Origin: Pseudomonadota bacterium
GTDB taxonomy: Bacteria; Pseudomonadota; Alphaproteobacteria; Rhizobiales; Hyphomicrobiaceae
Length of the DNA stretch: 6,831 nt
NCBI GenBank assembly: GCA_021813195.1
Contig: JAKALI010000225.1
Location: forward strand, 1-6,831
Direction of reading: 5' to 3'
The notes beneath the pieces were generated by a model. That model searched no databases. It was not told the origin of the DNA and worked only from the letters and a program-made list of their open reading frames with translations. Position 1 is the first letter of the stretch; every line of letters starts with the position of its first letter. The position numbers and the translations under genes are program-made. Below, one piece after another: positions 1 through 6,831 of the stretch.

Positions 1-3000
1 CGGAGATGGTTTCATCCGAGAGCTTCAGCGTTTCCAGCGGCTTCTCCAGCCAGCGATACAGAACGGACGCAAAGCACAGAGCCAGCGCCAGCGTGTGGGG
101 ATGCGCCAACTTGCGGGCGCGATCGAGCATCGCTCGCGCAACGCGTTGGGCCGTGTCCGGGTAGCCAAGGAAGAATGCCGACCACGCCTGATAGGCCATA
201 CACGAGACCGAAAGATCCTCGCCGAATTGATCCAGCAATGCCCGATGCTGCTCGGGACGATAAAGGGCAAGCGCACGTTCGACATGTTCTCGCGCCACGC
301 TGAACTGTCCGGCCCAGAAAGCGACATCCGCCATGGCGTAATTGGCGGCCTGGTTCTCCAGCGGCCCGCCGCGGCGACGCGCCGTCTCCAGCAGGCGCGT
401 GGCCGGCTCGAGCGCGGCCTGCGAGCCGACACCAGCGATGGCGTTCATCACCTGCGCCCATTGGGCGCGGAACACTTCCTCGTGGTCCGAGATGACCGAG
501 CTCAGCGCGGCGGCACGCGCGTTGGCTTGTGTCGCAGACTCGGAACCGTAGCCGTGTGCCGCCTGCAGCACGACTCCGAGCCCCGACTGCAGCGAGAATT
601 CCAGCCGGTCGCGCTCGATGCTCTCAGCGAGTGAAGGGACGAGGGCGAGCCCCGAACGATAGTGGGCGACGGCTTCCGCCGTGGCGGAATGCTGGGTGGC
701 CCGCTTGCCCGCCGCCAGCCAGTGTTTGATGGCGCGCCGCGTTTCGCCGCAGACCGTCCAGTGCTGGGCGAGGACTTCCGGTTCGGCGGTGCCCCGTATT
801 TGCAGTTCCTCGGCGATGCGCCGGTGCGCGACCTGTCGTCCCGTCTTCGTCTGCGACTCGTAGGCGGTTTCCTGGATTAGTGCGTGCTTGAACTTGTACC
901 CGCCGCGGCGCTTCAGCACTAGCCCTACACGCAGAAGCGCATCCAGCATGGGGGGAGAATCCGAGACGGCCCGCAGCAACGCCTCGTCGAAGTGGCGACC
1001 GATGGTGGCGGCGAGTTGCGCGGTTCGCTTCGCCTCGCCCAGCGCATCGAGTTCGGCGGCAAGCAGGTCGTGCAGCGTCGTTGGAACGCGGGTGTGCCCG
1101 TCCTGGACCAATTTCGCCATTTCCTCGATGAAAAGCGGAACGCCGCCGCTGCGGTCCACAATGACCTGGTGCGCAGTGGCCGGAGCGGCAGGGTTGAGCG
1201 AAGCCGCCATGATCAAGGCCTCTTCGTGGTTGAGCGGCGCAAGTTCGATGCGGGCGTCGAGGGCGTCGAGCCAGGGCGCCGAGAATTCGGGCCGGGCGGT
1301 GAACAATGCGAGCACCGGCGCTGCGCTCCTTCGTTGCGACAGGCGCGCCAGAATTTCGAGCGTCGAGGCGTCCGCCCAGTGGAGGTCTTCGACGATCAGC
1401 AGCGCCGGTTGCCCGGCCGGAACGGCAGTGAGTAAGTCGATCAGGATATCGATGGTCTGCTCCTTCTGCCTGTTCGGAGGAAGACCCGGAATCGCATAGC
1501 CGACCGGGACGGGCAGCGATAACAGCGCCAGAAGCAGAGTGACTGCCTTGTCTGCGAGGCCCGGGAAATGCGTCTTATAGCGATGCGCCACCTTCCTTGC
1601 CTTCTGCTCCGGCGCGTCGTCAGGTTCGAAACCGCAAATCGCCTCCAGCATCGCCCTGACCGGTTGAAACGGCGATTGGACGAATTCCCGGAAACAGCGC
1701 ATTTCCCTGATGGCCCGGACGTCAAGTGCCAACTGCTCGGTCAACACACGGACCAGTCGCGACTTGCCGACGCCGGCGCCACCATGCAACATTGCGACGC
1801 GCATCCCCTGGCGTACCGCGGCTTGCCACTGTGCCAGCAGGGCGTCGCCTTCCCGCATGCGGCCTACGTAAGGCGTCAGGCGGTCCACCGCCTCGAGTCG
1901 ATGGCGGGCTCCGCTTGAGCCGAGGACGTGGTGCGCGCCTAGCCCGACCGGTTCGTGCTCGAAATAGCCCTCCACGAGTTGCAGCGTGGCGTCGCTGATG
2001 ACCGTTCCTTCACCCATCTCGCTAAGCCGGATCGCCGCCGCAGAGGTCTCCCCGAGGGGATCCGGCAAGGACTCGCTCGAAACCACTATGCCGCTGTGCA
2101 CGCCGCACTGGAACTTCATGCGGGAATCGCCGATCTTCTGCAAGGCAAGTGCGGCGCGTACCGCCCGGCGAGCTGCATCTTCCTGCGCCGTCGGGTAGCC
2201 GAAATAGGCTAGCATCGTGCCGCCATGGCTGGGCGCCACGTGGCCGCCGTGCTCGTGAAGAATGTCCCGTACTTCACGATGCCGCCCCACCCAGCGCTCG
2301 ACGACCTCTTCCGGATTGGCGGCATCGGCCGGGCAGAAGCCGCAGCACAGCACGGTGACCGGACGCCTATCCGGGGTCTCGCAGGCACCGGGAAAAGCTG
2401 CGCTGCCTGGCTGAACAAGTTGCAGCAGGTCGCGGGTCTCGGCGGTGGGCGTCACGCCTTGCTCGCGCCACAGCGCCTGACGGCAGGCCTCGAACTGGGC
2501 CGTCGCAGCCGCGGCTTGTCCCTGCTTCGCCAGCAGCCGAATGATCCTGCGATGGGCGGCTTCGTTCCACGGTTCGAGTCGTAGATGCGCCTGTGCGACG
2601 TCCAGCAGCTTTGCGTCGTCGCCCGCCTGTTCGAGCGCGTCGCCGAGCCGATCGAACAGCGCGAGCGCGTGGCGCCGGCAGTTCTCGCGCCTGACGGACA
2701 ACCAGTCGGCGAAATCCGGGCAATCGTCGAGTTCGGTGCCTTGAAGGAAGGGACCGCGATAGAGCGCGAGCTTCCGTTGCATTTCCCCGATCGTCGCGCC
2801 GACTTCCAGCGGGGCCATGAATTCCGCTAGATCAAGGATGAAGTCGCCGGGGTTCAGCGAAACGCCTGCTCTGGAGACCCGCAATATTCCTTCGCGACCG
2901 ATGGCACTACGCAGCTTGAACAGCGCCTTGCGCAGATTCGCACGCGCCGATGGTTCGGGCAGGACGGGCCAGAGCAGAAAGCCCAGACGGTCGCGCCGGT

Positions 3001-3133
3001 GGGGCTCGGGCTCGGCGGCCAGGTAGCCCAGCAGAGCCAGAGCTTTCCGGTGCAAGCCAAGCGTGATGTACTTGCCGTCGACTGCAGTCTGGGTTGGACC
3101 GAGGAGGTATATCGTGACGTTCTTGTTCTGCAT
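1..3133 (-). CDS. SARP/BTAD-type transcriptional regulator with pseudo-cyclase, AAA ATPase and TPR-like regions (3' end outside window)
   Basis: Predicted cytoplasmic signal-integrating transcription regulator of the SARP/LAL-like kind. The frame stays open from ATG 3133 to the left edge (1044 codons, no stop), so the C-terminus is missing. Residues about 5-90 resemble an OmpR-type winged helix of SARP proteins (opening IYLLGP, then RDRLGFLLWP and ANLRKALFKLR). A BTAD helical domain covers about 95-245. Residues about 256-395 resemble a class III nucleotidyl cyclase (RRPVTVLCC, LAYFGYP), but metal-binding Asp positions are Gly265 and Gly305 and the usual Asn is Ala365, so it is probably not catalytic. 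Walker A is GGAGVGKS at 451-458 and Walker B is LLIVED at 578-583, followed by LHWAD. Residues from about 750 on look like the helical TPR-like tail of predicted ATPases. The start is well fixed: an in-frame TAA lies about 50 bases upstream with no ATG, GTG or TTG between. No clear Shine-Dalgarno is seen. Target genes and ligand are unknown. Any additional C-terminal domain would lie beyond the window. Confidence 0.93.
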   Translation of the reverse strand, partial: MQNKNVTIYLLGPTQTAVDGKYITLGLHRKALALLGYLAAEPEPHRRDRLGFLLWPVLPEPSARANLRKALFKLRSAIGREGILRVSRAGVSLNPGDFILDLAEFMAPLEVGATIGEMQRKLALYRGPFLQGTELDDCPDFADWLSVRRENCRRHALALFDRLGDALEQAGDDAKLLDVAQAHLRLEPWNEAAHRRIIRLLAKQGQAAAATAQFEACRQALWREQGVTPTAETRDLLQLVQPGSAAFPGACETPDRRPVTVLCCGFCPADAANPEEVVERWVGRHREVRDILHEHGGHVAPSHGGTMLAYFGYPTAQEDAARRAVRAALALQKIGDSRMKFQCGVHSGIVVSSESLPDPLGETSAAAIRLSEMGEGTVISDATLQLVEGYFEHEPVGLGAHHVLGSSGARHRLEAVDRLTPYVGRMREGDALLAQWQAAVRQGMRVAMLHGGAGVGKSRLVRVLTEQLALDVRAIREMRCFREFVQSPFQPVRAMLEAICGFEPDDAPEQKARKVAHRYKTHFPGLADKAVTLLLALLSLPVPVGYAIPGLPPNRQKEQTIDILIDLLTAVPAGQPALLIVEDLHWADASTLEILARLSQRRSAAPVLALFTARPEFSAPWLDALDARIELAPLNHEEALIMAASLNPAAPATAHQVIVDRSGGVPLFIEEMAKLVQDGHTRVPTTLHDLLAAELDALGEAKRTAQLAATIGRHFDEALLRAVSDSPPMLDALLRVGLVLKRRGGYKFKHALIQETAYESQTKTGRQVAHRRIAEELQIRGTAEPEVLAQHWTVCGETRRAIKHWLAAGKRATQHSATAEAVAHYRSGLALVPSLAESIERDRLEFSLQSGLGVVLQAAHGYGSESATQANARAAALSSVISDHEEVFRAQWAQVMNAIAGVGSQAALEPATRLLETARRRGGPLENQAANYAMADVAFWAGQFSVAREHVERALALYRPEQHRALLDQFGEDLSVSCMAYQAWSAFFLGYPDTAQRVARAMLDRARKLAHPHTLALALCFASVLYRWLEKPLETLKLSDETIS

Positions 3134-3147
3134 TTCGGTCGTGCGCT

Positions 3148-3169
3148 TCAGGGAACGATCAGGGAACGC
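3148..3169. promoter_or_regulatory. Two tandem 11-bp direct repeats in the divergent intergenic region, candidate operator
   Basis: TCAGGGAACGA (3148-3158) is followed directly by TCAGGGAACGC (3159-3169), identical at 10 of 11 positions. The pair occupies about half of the 48-bp gap between the divergent regulator (start 3133) and the HD-GYP gene (start 3182). SARP regulators are known to bind short direct repeats spaced by about 11 bp, one helical turn, and the adjacent regulator has a SARP-like winged helix. A role as its binding site is therefore reasonable but inferred. The AGGGA core could also serve as a weak, distant Shine-Dalgarno for the plus-strand gene. I cannot assign a convincing -35/-10 pair for either gene. 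Confidence 0.45.
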
Positions 3170-3181
3170 GGACGCTTTACC

Positions 3182-4633
3182 ATGCAGACATGGAATTTAC
3201 CAAATATCCAGTACAAGAAGGTGAAAGATTTCGTGAACGCGCGCACGAATGACGGCTCGCTGCTCGCCGAAGCGGTGGACGCGCTTGACCACGGCATGCT
3301 TTGGGTTGACAGCGAACTGCGTGTGGTGGGACACAACGAAGCCTATCGCAGGCTGCTCGATATTCCCGCGGACGCTGCTCCCGTCGGTCTGACGTATCGA
3401 CAACTCCTGGATCTCCTGTCCGAGCGCGGGGAATTCGCCGGAGGCCCGGAAGAGATCCAGGCCGAGGAGCGCCTCGGTTTGGCAGGTCGCCGCCAAACGG
3501 CGCAGACCGAGAGGGTGAGGCCGAGCGGCGTCGCGTTGTCGATCAAGGCGTGCCCGCTGTCTTCGGGAGGCTGCGTGTTCACATACGTCGACGTGACGCG
3601 CGAAAGGGCGGCGCGGGAGATCCAGCGGCGGAACGCAAAGGCCACCGTCGTCGCCATGGCGAACTTCGCCGAGCACCGCGACACGGACACGGGGGTCCAT
3701 GTATTGCGGGTGGCGCGGCTGGTCGGTCAGACGGCGCGCAAGCTCATGACGCGCGGGAGTTCTGGCGAAATCGACGAGGAATGGATAGAGAGAATCGCTA
3801 CGGCGTCGATCCTCCACGACGTCGGTAAGATATCGACCCCCGACCACATCCTGCTGAAGAATGGTCCCCTGAAGTACGACGAGCGGGACATCATGCAGCG
3901 GCACACGGTGGACGGCGCCCGGCTGCTGCGGCAGGCGAAGCTGACCATGGGGGAGAGCGAGTACCTGGAACTCGGCGTCGAGATCGCGCTGACGCACCAC
4001 GAGCGCTACGACGGACGCGGGTACCCGAACGGCATGGCGGGAGACGCCATACCGATTGGGGGACGCATCTGCGCCGTCGCCGATGTGTTCGATGCGCTAA
4101 CTTCGCGCCGGCCGTACAAGACCCCCTGGCCGTCCGAGCGGGCGCGGGCCCTGATCATCGAGCAGCGCGGCGCCCAATTCGATCCCGACGTGGTCGACGC
4201 CTTCATTAAGGTGATCGAGGAGCGCGAGCAGGTGTCCATCGTCAACTGGCAGGAAAGCTATAGCGTCGGCAACCAGCACATCGACGAGCAGCACCAGATC
4301 CTGATCGACACCATCAACCAGTTGGCCAGTGCCGAAAGTCTCAACAACCATCACGCCGTGCTCATGATCATCGACGAACTGGCCAGCTACGCGGCATTTC
4401 ATTTCGATTTCGAGGAGCGGCTGATGGAGAGCGCCGGCTACCCGGACCTGCAGCGGCACAGGGCCGTTCACCTGGCGTTCGGTAGCTGGGTCGCGAACCT
4501 GCGCGAGCAGCACTTCAGGTATGGGCGCCGGCCGCTCGGCGTCTCCGTGCTCGGCTTCCTACGCGACTGGCTGGACCACCACATACTCGGCGAGGACCAG
4601 CGCTACCGGCCTTACATCCACGGCATGTATTGA
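3182..4633 (+). CDS. PAS / HD-GYP / hemerythrin protein, predicted cyclic-di-GMP phosphodiesterase
   Basis: Predicted cytosolic enzyme of 483 residues that hydrolyses cyclic-di-GMP under control of two sensor regions. A PAS domain of the PAS_7 kind covers about 27-145 (DALDHGMLWVD near its start, FTYVDVT near its end). The HD-GYP domain covers about 155-350 with all expected metal ligands: His173, His212-Asp213 in HDVGK, His241, His272-His273 and Asp301. The signature HHERYDGRGYP is intact at 272-282. A bacteriohemerythrin domain covers about 356-477 with a complete di-iron set: His371, His407, Glu411, His426, His430, His467 and Asp472. No signal peptide or membrane segment is visible. ATG 3182 is chosen because it clears the divergent gene and leaves a short lead into PAS; the frame is open upstream to 2999, but that would overlap the regulator. 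GTG 3233, preceded by AGAAGG, is an alternative start. Hemerythrin domains bind O2 or NO, so redox control of cyclic-di-GMP breakdown is likely but inferred. Confidence 0.95.
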   Translation: MQTWNLPNIQYKKVKDFVNARTNDGSLLAEAVDALDHGMLWVDSELRVVGHNEAYRRLLDIPADAAPVGLTYRQLLDLLSERGEFAGGPEEIQAEERLGLAGRRQTAQTERVRPSGVALSIKACPLSSGGCVFTYVDVTRERAAREIQRRNAKATVVAMANFAEHRDTDTGVHVLRVARLVGQTARKLMTRGSSGEIDEEWIERIATASILHDVGKISTPDHILLKNGPLKYDERDIMQRHTVDGARLLRQAKLTMGESEYLELGVEIALTHHERYDGRGYPNGMAGDAIPIGGRICAVADVFDALTSRRPYKTPWPSERARALIIEQRGAQFDPDVVDAFIKVIEEREQVSIVNWQESYSVGNQHIDEQHQILIDTINQLASAESLNNHHAVLMIIDELASYAAFHFDFEERLMESAGYPDLQRHRAVHLAFGSWVANLREQHFRYGRRPLGVSVLGFLRDWLDHHILGEDQRYRPYIHGMY

Positions 4634-4645
4634 GTTTCTGCAGTT

Positions 4646-4692
4646 CCCGCCGGGGCCCTTCTCCCTCTCCTCCGGTCCCGGCGGGCCCTTTT
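4646..4692 (+). terminator. GC-rich hairpin after the HD-GYP gene, possible weak intrinsic terminator
   Basis: Bases 4646-4657 pair with 4674-4685 to form a 12-bp stem (CCCGCCGGGGCC with GGTCCCGGCGGG, one G-T wobble) around a 16-base pyrimidine-rich loop. It begins 12 bases after the stop codon at 4631-4633. The stem is followed by CCCTTTTCC, so the T-run is only four bases. It may terminate weakly, or act as an attenuating or RNA-stabilising structure between this gene and the small gene that starts at 4724. Confidence 0.5.
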
Positions 4693-4700
4693 CCAGTAAT

Positions 4701-4717
4701 GGAGGGATAGGACGGAG
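4701..4717 (+). promoter_or_regulatory. Ribosome binding site supporting the small downstream gene
   Basis: Two purine-rich cores precede the ATG at 4724: GGAGGG at 4701-4706 and CGGAG at 4713-4717. The second ends six bases before the ATG, which is good Shine-Dalgarno spacing. This is the clearest ribosome binding site in the window and is the main reason to accept the short reading frame as a gene. Confidence 0.6.
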
Positions 4718-4723
4718 AACTCG

Positions 4724-4975
4724 ATGTTCGGTATAGGAAAGTGGCTGACCTGCCTGGAGGAAGTGTTCGGGCAGTTCGATCAAGTAAAGGTCTTGGGTCA
4801 GGATGTCGCCCTTGAGGGATTCGACCTGACTAACGGCAAAACCGTCGTGGCCCTTTGCCGCCAAGGAAAGCGACAAGCACGCGTTACCCTCGAATCAATC
4901 GCCTTTCCCGCTCTGACGCCTATCCAAACGCGCTGGTTGAGAGCTTGGCGCCAGTTCTCAAACTGCTCGCGTTAG
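4724..4975 (+). CDS. Small conserved-looking hypothetical protein, 83 residues
   Basis: I do not recognise a named function. The protein begins MFGIGKWLTCLEEVFGQF and has a hydrophobic, slightly acidic first half (DQVKVLGQDVALEGFDL). A basic centre follows (CRQGKRQARV), then a Trp-rich end (RWLRAWRQF). It looks like a compact soluble alpha/beta protein; no signal peptide, membrane helix, zinc-binding cysteine pair or HTH motif is evident. Support comes from a well-spaced Shine-Dalgarno and from codon and base composition like a real gene (one counted line about 60% GC). It lies 90 bases downstream of the HD-GYP/hemerythrin gene on the same strand, so it may be co-transcribed if the hairpin between them is leaky. 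A role linked to that enzyme is conceivable but unsupported. Confidence 0.65.
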   Translation: MFGIGKWLTCLEEVFGQFDQVKVLGQDVALEGFDLTNGKTVVALCRQGKRQARVTLESIAFPALTPIQTRWLRAWRQFSNCSR

Positions 4976-5008
4976 CAATACCGCCGCCGGCTTACCGGTT
5001 ACGGTGCA

Positions 5009-5031
5009 GTGGTAGCTTGCATCGCTGCCAC
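5009..5031. repeat. Small inverted repeat in the convergent intergenic gap
   Basis: GTGGTAGC (5009-5016) can pair with GCTGCCAC (5024-5031) through an 8-bp stem with one G-T wobble and a 7-base loop. It sits in the 173-bp gap between the end of the small gene (4975) and the end of the convergent kinase gene (5149). No T-run follows on the plus strand, so it is not a standard intrinsic terminator. The rest of the gap holds no gene, RNA or obvious promoter that I can support. Confidence 0.35.
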
Positions 5032-5148
5032 ACGCCTGGCCCTTTGCGGACATCGGCCAGAATCCAATTTCAAGGGCTGGTCTGCGAAACATAAGAGACC
5101 CTCAAACTCACCATGACCATGCGGCCATTTGGTTAATCCGGTTCATAA

Positions 5149-6831
5149 TTAGGTACTCCGATTTAGCCACTTCACCATGAGCGCGTATAGCATGTCGGGG
5201 TTAAACGGCTTGACAAGGAAGTCGTTCATACCAGCCTTGATACAGAGCGCCTTGTCCTCATCAAATGCGTTGGCTGTTATAGCAAGTATGGGCGTCCTTC
5301 GATAGCCATGCAATTCTCGTATCTTCAGCGTAGCATCAAGCCCATTCATATGTGGCATCTGCATGTCCATCAGGATGGCAAAGTAGAATGTCTTCTTGGC
5401 CAAACTCATGGCTTGTAGTCCGTTCTCTGCCAAATCTACGATCAGACCAACATCCTCCAGAAGACTCTTTGCAACTTCACAGTTTACTGGATCATCGTCA
5501 GCGATTAGGACACGTTTCCCCGAATGCAAATTCCGGATCGCCTGTTCGGCATCATGGGTTCCAGTAAATCCCTTCCTTTCCAAGTCCGTTTCATCGGCTT
5601 TCTTGAGCCAAGCGGTGAACCAGAACGTGCTGCCTACGCCGATGGCACTCTCGACGCCAACTTCACCGCCCATTAACTGCGCCAGCCGCTTGGTAATCGC
5701 TAGGCCGAGTCCAGTGCCACCGTATTTTCGGGTGGTCGAATTGTCCGCCTGCTCAAAAGCTCCAAAGAGTCGCGGTATCGCATCTGGATCAATTCCGATA
5801 CCGGTATCCCTTACCTCGAAGCGTACGAGTACCGAATCAAAGGTTTCACCTTGCACAGACGTATTTAGTGTGACGGAACCCTTCTCGGTAAATTTGACAG
5901 CATTGTTGGCGAGGTTGAGCAATGCCTGTTGGAGTCGCATTCGGTCACCCTTGACGCTGAGCATTAGAGGCTCACTCTCGTCGACCAAACTAATTCCCTT
6001 TTCATTGGCTGGCACGGATAGGATTGAAATAACGTCTGCTGAGAGGGAAACAATTTCAAGTTGGACTTCCTCTAAGACGATTTTCCCGGCCTCGATCTTA
6101 GAGACGTCGAGTACGTCGTTGATAATCTCGAGCAAATGGGCAGCGGCGGCATCAATTCTGTCCAGCTTTTCTGCCTGATCAGGAGTGACGCCACCTCGAC
6201 GTAAGAGGTTGGCCATGCCGATAATGCCGTTCATAGGGGTGCGAATTTCGTGGCTCATATTAGCCAGGAACGCACTCTTGGCCACGTTGGCAGCGTCGGC
6301 GGCGTTCTTGGCAATATGAAGTGCTGTAGTACGTTCCTCGACCAGTACTTCCAGATGGTCTCGATGTTGTTGTAGTTCCTCCGCCATCCGATGCATGGCA
6401 GTGACGTCACTGATGCTGGCCAGCCAGCGTGCGCGCCGATCATCATGCCAAGTAACACGGTTCAGTTTGAGCAGAACGAACAATGTCGCGCTTTCATTGC
6501 CGTGAGGTTGCAAACGAAGCTGCTGTTGCTCTGAATTCCCATGGCTGGCTAGCATGTCCTGCAATATTGGCACGTCGCCAGTAAGAACATCTTTCCCGAA
6601 CGGATAATGGATTAGGTCGCCGCGATCTTTGCCCAGCAGTTGGCAAAGCGTCAGGTTGCATTCAATGATGATGCCGTCCGCATCCAACGTGCAGTAACCG
6701 ACGGGAGAAAAATCGTAGAGGTTGGAATATCGATCACGAGAAGTCGCAAGCACCGCCTGAGTCGCACGCAACTCCTCGTTCTGCATCTCCAGTTCGATCT
6801 GGTGCACACGAAGATCGTGTACCAGGCGGCG
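5149..6831 (-). CDS. Hybrid sensor histidine kinase: PAS, HisKA, HATPase, receiver (5' end outside window)
   Basis: Autophosphorylating sensor kinase with its own receiver domain. The frame is open from the right edge to TAA at 5149-5151, giving 560 visible residues. The GTG at 6807 is not the start: the eight upstream codons read RRLVHDLR and continue the family-typical linker [14 protein letters not shown], so the true N-terminus lies outside. Counting from the edge, a PAS domain spans about 40-150 ([13 protein letters not shown] at its start). A helical linker leads to HisKA with phospho-acceptor His194 in SHEIRTP. The ATPase domain carries the N-box pair Asn309-Asn310, DTGIGID from 342 and GGTGLGL at 371-377. 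The receiver domain has acidic residues Asp445-447, phospho-acceptor Asp489 in MDMQMP and Lys541 in VKPF. All catalytic residues are present. No membrane segment is visible. No HPt domain or partner regulator is seen nearby, so its output is unknown. Base composition is clearly lower in GC than the rest of the window, hinting at separate acquisition. Confidence 0.95.
   Translation of the reverse strand, partial: RRLVHDLRVHQIELEMQNEELRATQAVLATSRDRYSNLYDFSPVGYCTLDADGIIIECNLTLCQLLGKDRGDLIHYPFGKDVLTGDVPILQDMLASHGNSEQQQLRLQPHGNESATLFVLLKLNRVTWHDDRRARWLASISDVTAMHRMAEELQQHRDHLEVLVEERTTALHIAKNAADAANVAKSAFLANMSHEIRTPMNGIIGMANLLRRGGVTPDQAEKLDRIDAAAAHLLEIINDVLDVSKIEAGKIVLEEVQLEIVSLSADVISILSVPANEKGISLVDESEPLMLSVKGDRMRLQQALLNLANNAVKFTEKGSVTLNTSVQGETFDSVLVRFEVRDTGIGIDPDAIPRLFGAFEQADNSTTRKYGGTGLGLAITKRLAQLMGGEVGVESAIGVGSTFWFTAWLKKADETDLERKGFTGTHDAEQAIRNLHSGKRVLIADDDPVNCEVAKSLLEDVGLIVDLAENGLQAMSLAKKTFYFAILMDMQMPHMNGLDATLKIRELHGYRRTPILAITANAFDEDKALCIKAGMNDFLVKPFNPDMLYALMVKWLNRST

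Noticed and set aside
888..1499. A 203-residue plus-strand reading frame rich in Ser and Ala
   Set aside because: It is antisense to the ATPase domain of the minus-strand regulator, whose Walker motifs are clear; such Ser/Ala-rich frames are typical shadows in GC-rich DNA.
1949..2368. An active adenylate or guanylate cyclase
   Set aside because: Both metal-binding Asp positions are Gly and the transition-state Asn position is Ala, so catalysis is unlikely despite the recognisable fold.
2999..3181. N-terminal extension of the HD-GYP protein by 61 residues
   Set aside because: It would overlap the start of the divergent regulator by 135 bases, and the extra residues look like no known domain; ATG 3182 or GTG 3233 fits better.
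3180..3193. Inverted repeat CCATG-CAGA-CATGG over the start codon at 3182
   Set aside because: The arms are only 5 bp and do not extend; chance is sufficient to explain it, though a weak effect on translation cannot be excluded.
3197..4000. A 267-residue minus-strand reading frame
   Set aside because: It lies opposite the PAS and HD-GYP coding sequence, has no recognisable motif, and the plus strand carries intact catalytic residues.
5396..6178. A 260-residue plus-strand reading frame
   Set aside because: It is antisense to the kinase ATPase and receiver domains and shows no domain signature or convincing ribosome binding site.
6805..6807. GTG as the start of the hybrid kinase
   Set aside because: The frame stays open to the window edge and the upstream codons continue a linker typical of the family, so the gene begins outside the window.

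Overview
The window looks like a chromosomal signalling neighbourhood of a GC-rich Proteobacterium, most likely a betaproteobacterium. That placement is an inference from protein family style: a kinase linker of the '[13 protein letters not shown]' type, a BTAD/pseudo-cyclase/ATPase regulator and a hemerythrin-linked HD-GYP protein. No rRNA or other taxonomic marker is present. There is no tRNA, CRISPR array, insertion sequence or phage gene that I can support. Layout: (1) Bases 1-3133, minus strand: one very large open frame, 1044 codons visible and cut by the left edge. It encodes a multidomain transcriptional regulator with a SARP-like winged helix, a BTAD domain, a degenerate class III nucleotidyl-cyclase-like domain, a P-loop ATPase and a TPR-like tail. 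(2) A 48-bp divergent intergenic region with two adjacent 11-bp direct repeats, a plausible operator. (3) Bases 3182-4633, plus strand: a 483-aa PAS / HD-GYP / hemerythrin protein, a predicted cyclic-di-GMP phosphodiesterase with an oxygen- or NO-responsive di-iron domain. (4) A GC-rich hairpin and a strong ribosome binding site, followed by a small 83-aa protein of unknown function (4724-4975, plus). (5) A 173-bp convergent gap with a small hairpin. (6) Bases 5149-6831, minus strand: the C-terminal 560 residues of a soluble-looking PAS / HisKA / HATPase / receiver hybrid histidine kinase, cut by the right edge. How the genes may work together (inference): the ATPase regulator and the HD-GYP enzyme share one short divergent control region, so the regulator is a good candidate to control itself and the phosphodiesterase. 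The phosphodiesterase would lower cyclic-di-GMP in response to a PAS ligand and to oxygen or NO at its hemerythrin domain. The hybrid kinase is convergent with this pair and visibly less GC-rich (one counted 60-base line is about 48% GC, against about 73% for one line in the regulator gene), so it may have a separate history. None of the families is new. The most interesting points are the 11-bp tandem repeat facing a SARP-type DNA-binding domain, the loss of catalytic residues in the cyclase-like domain, and the complete PAS / HD-GYP / hemerythrin fusion.
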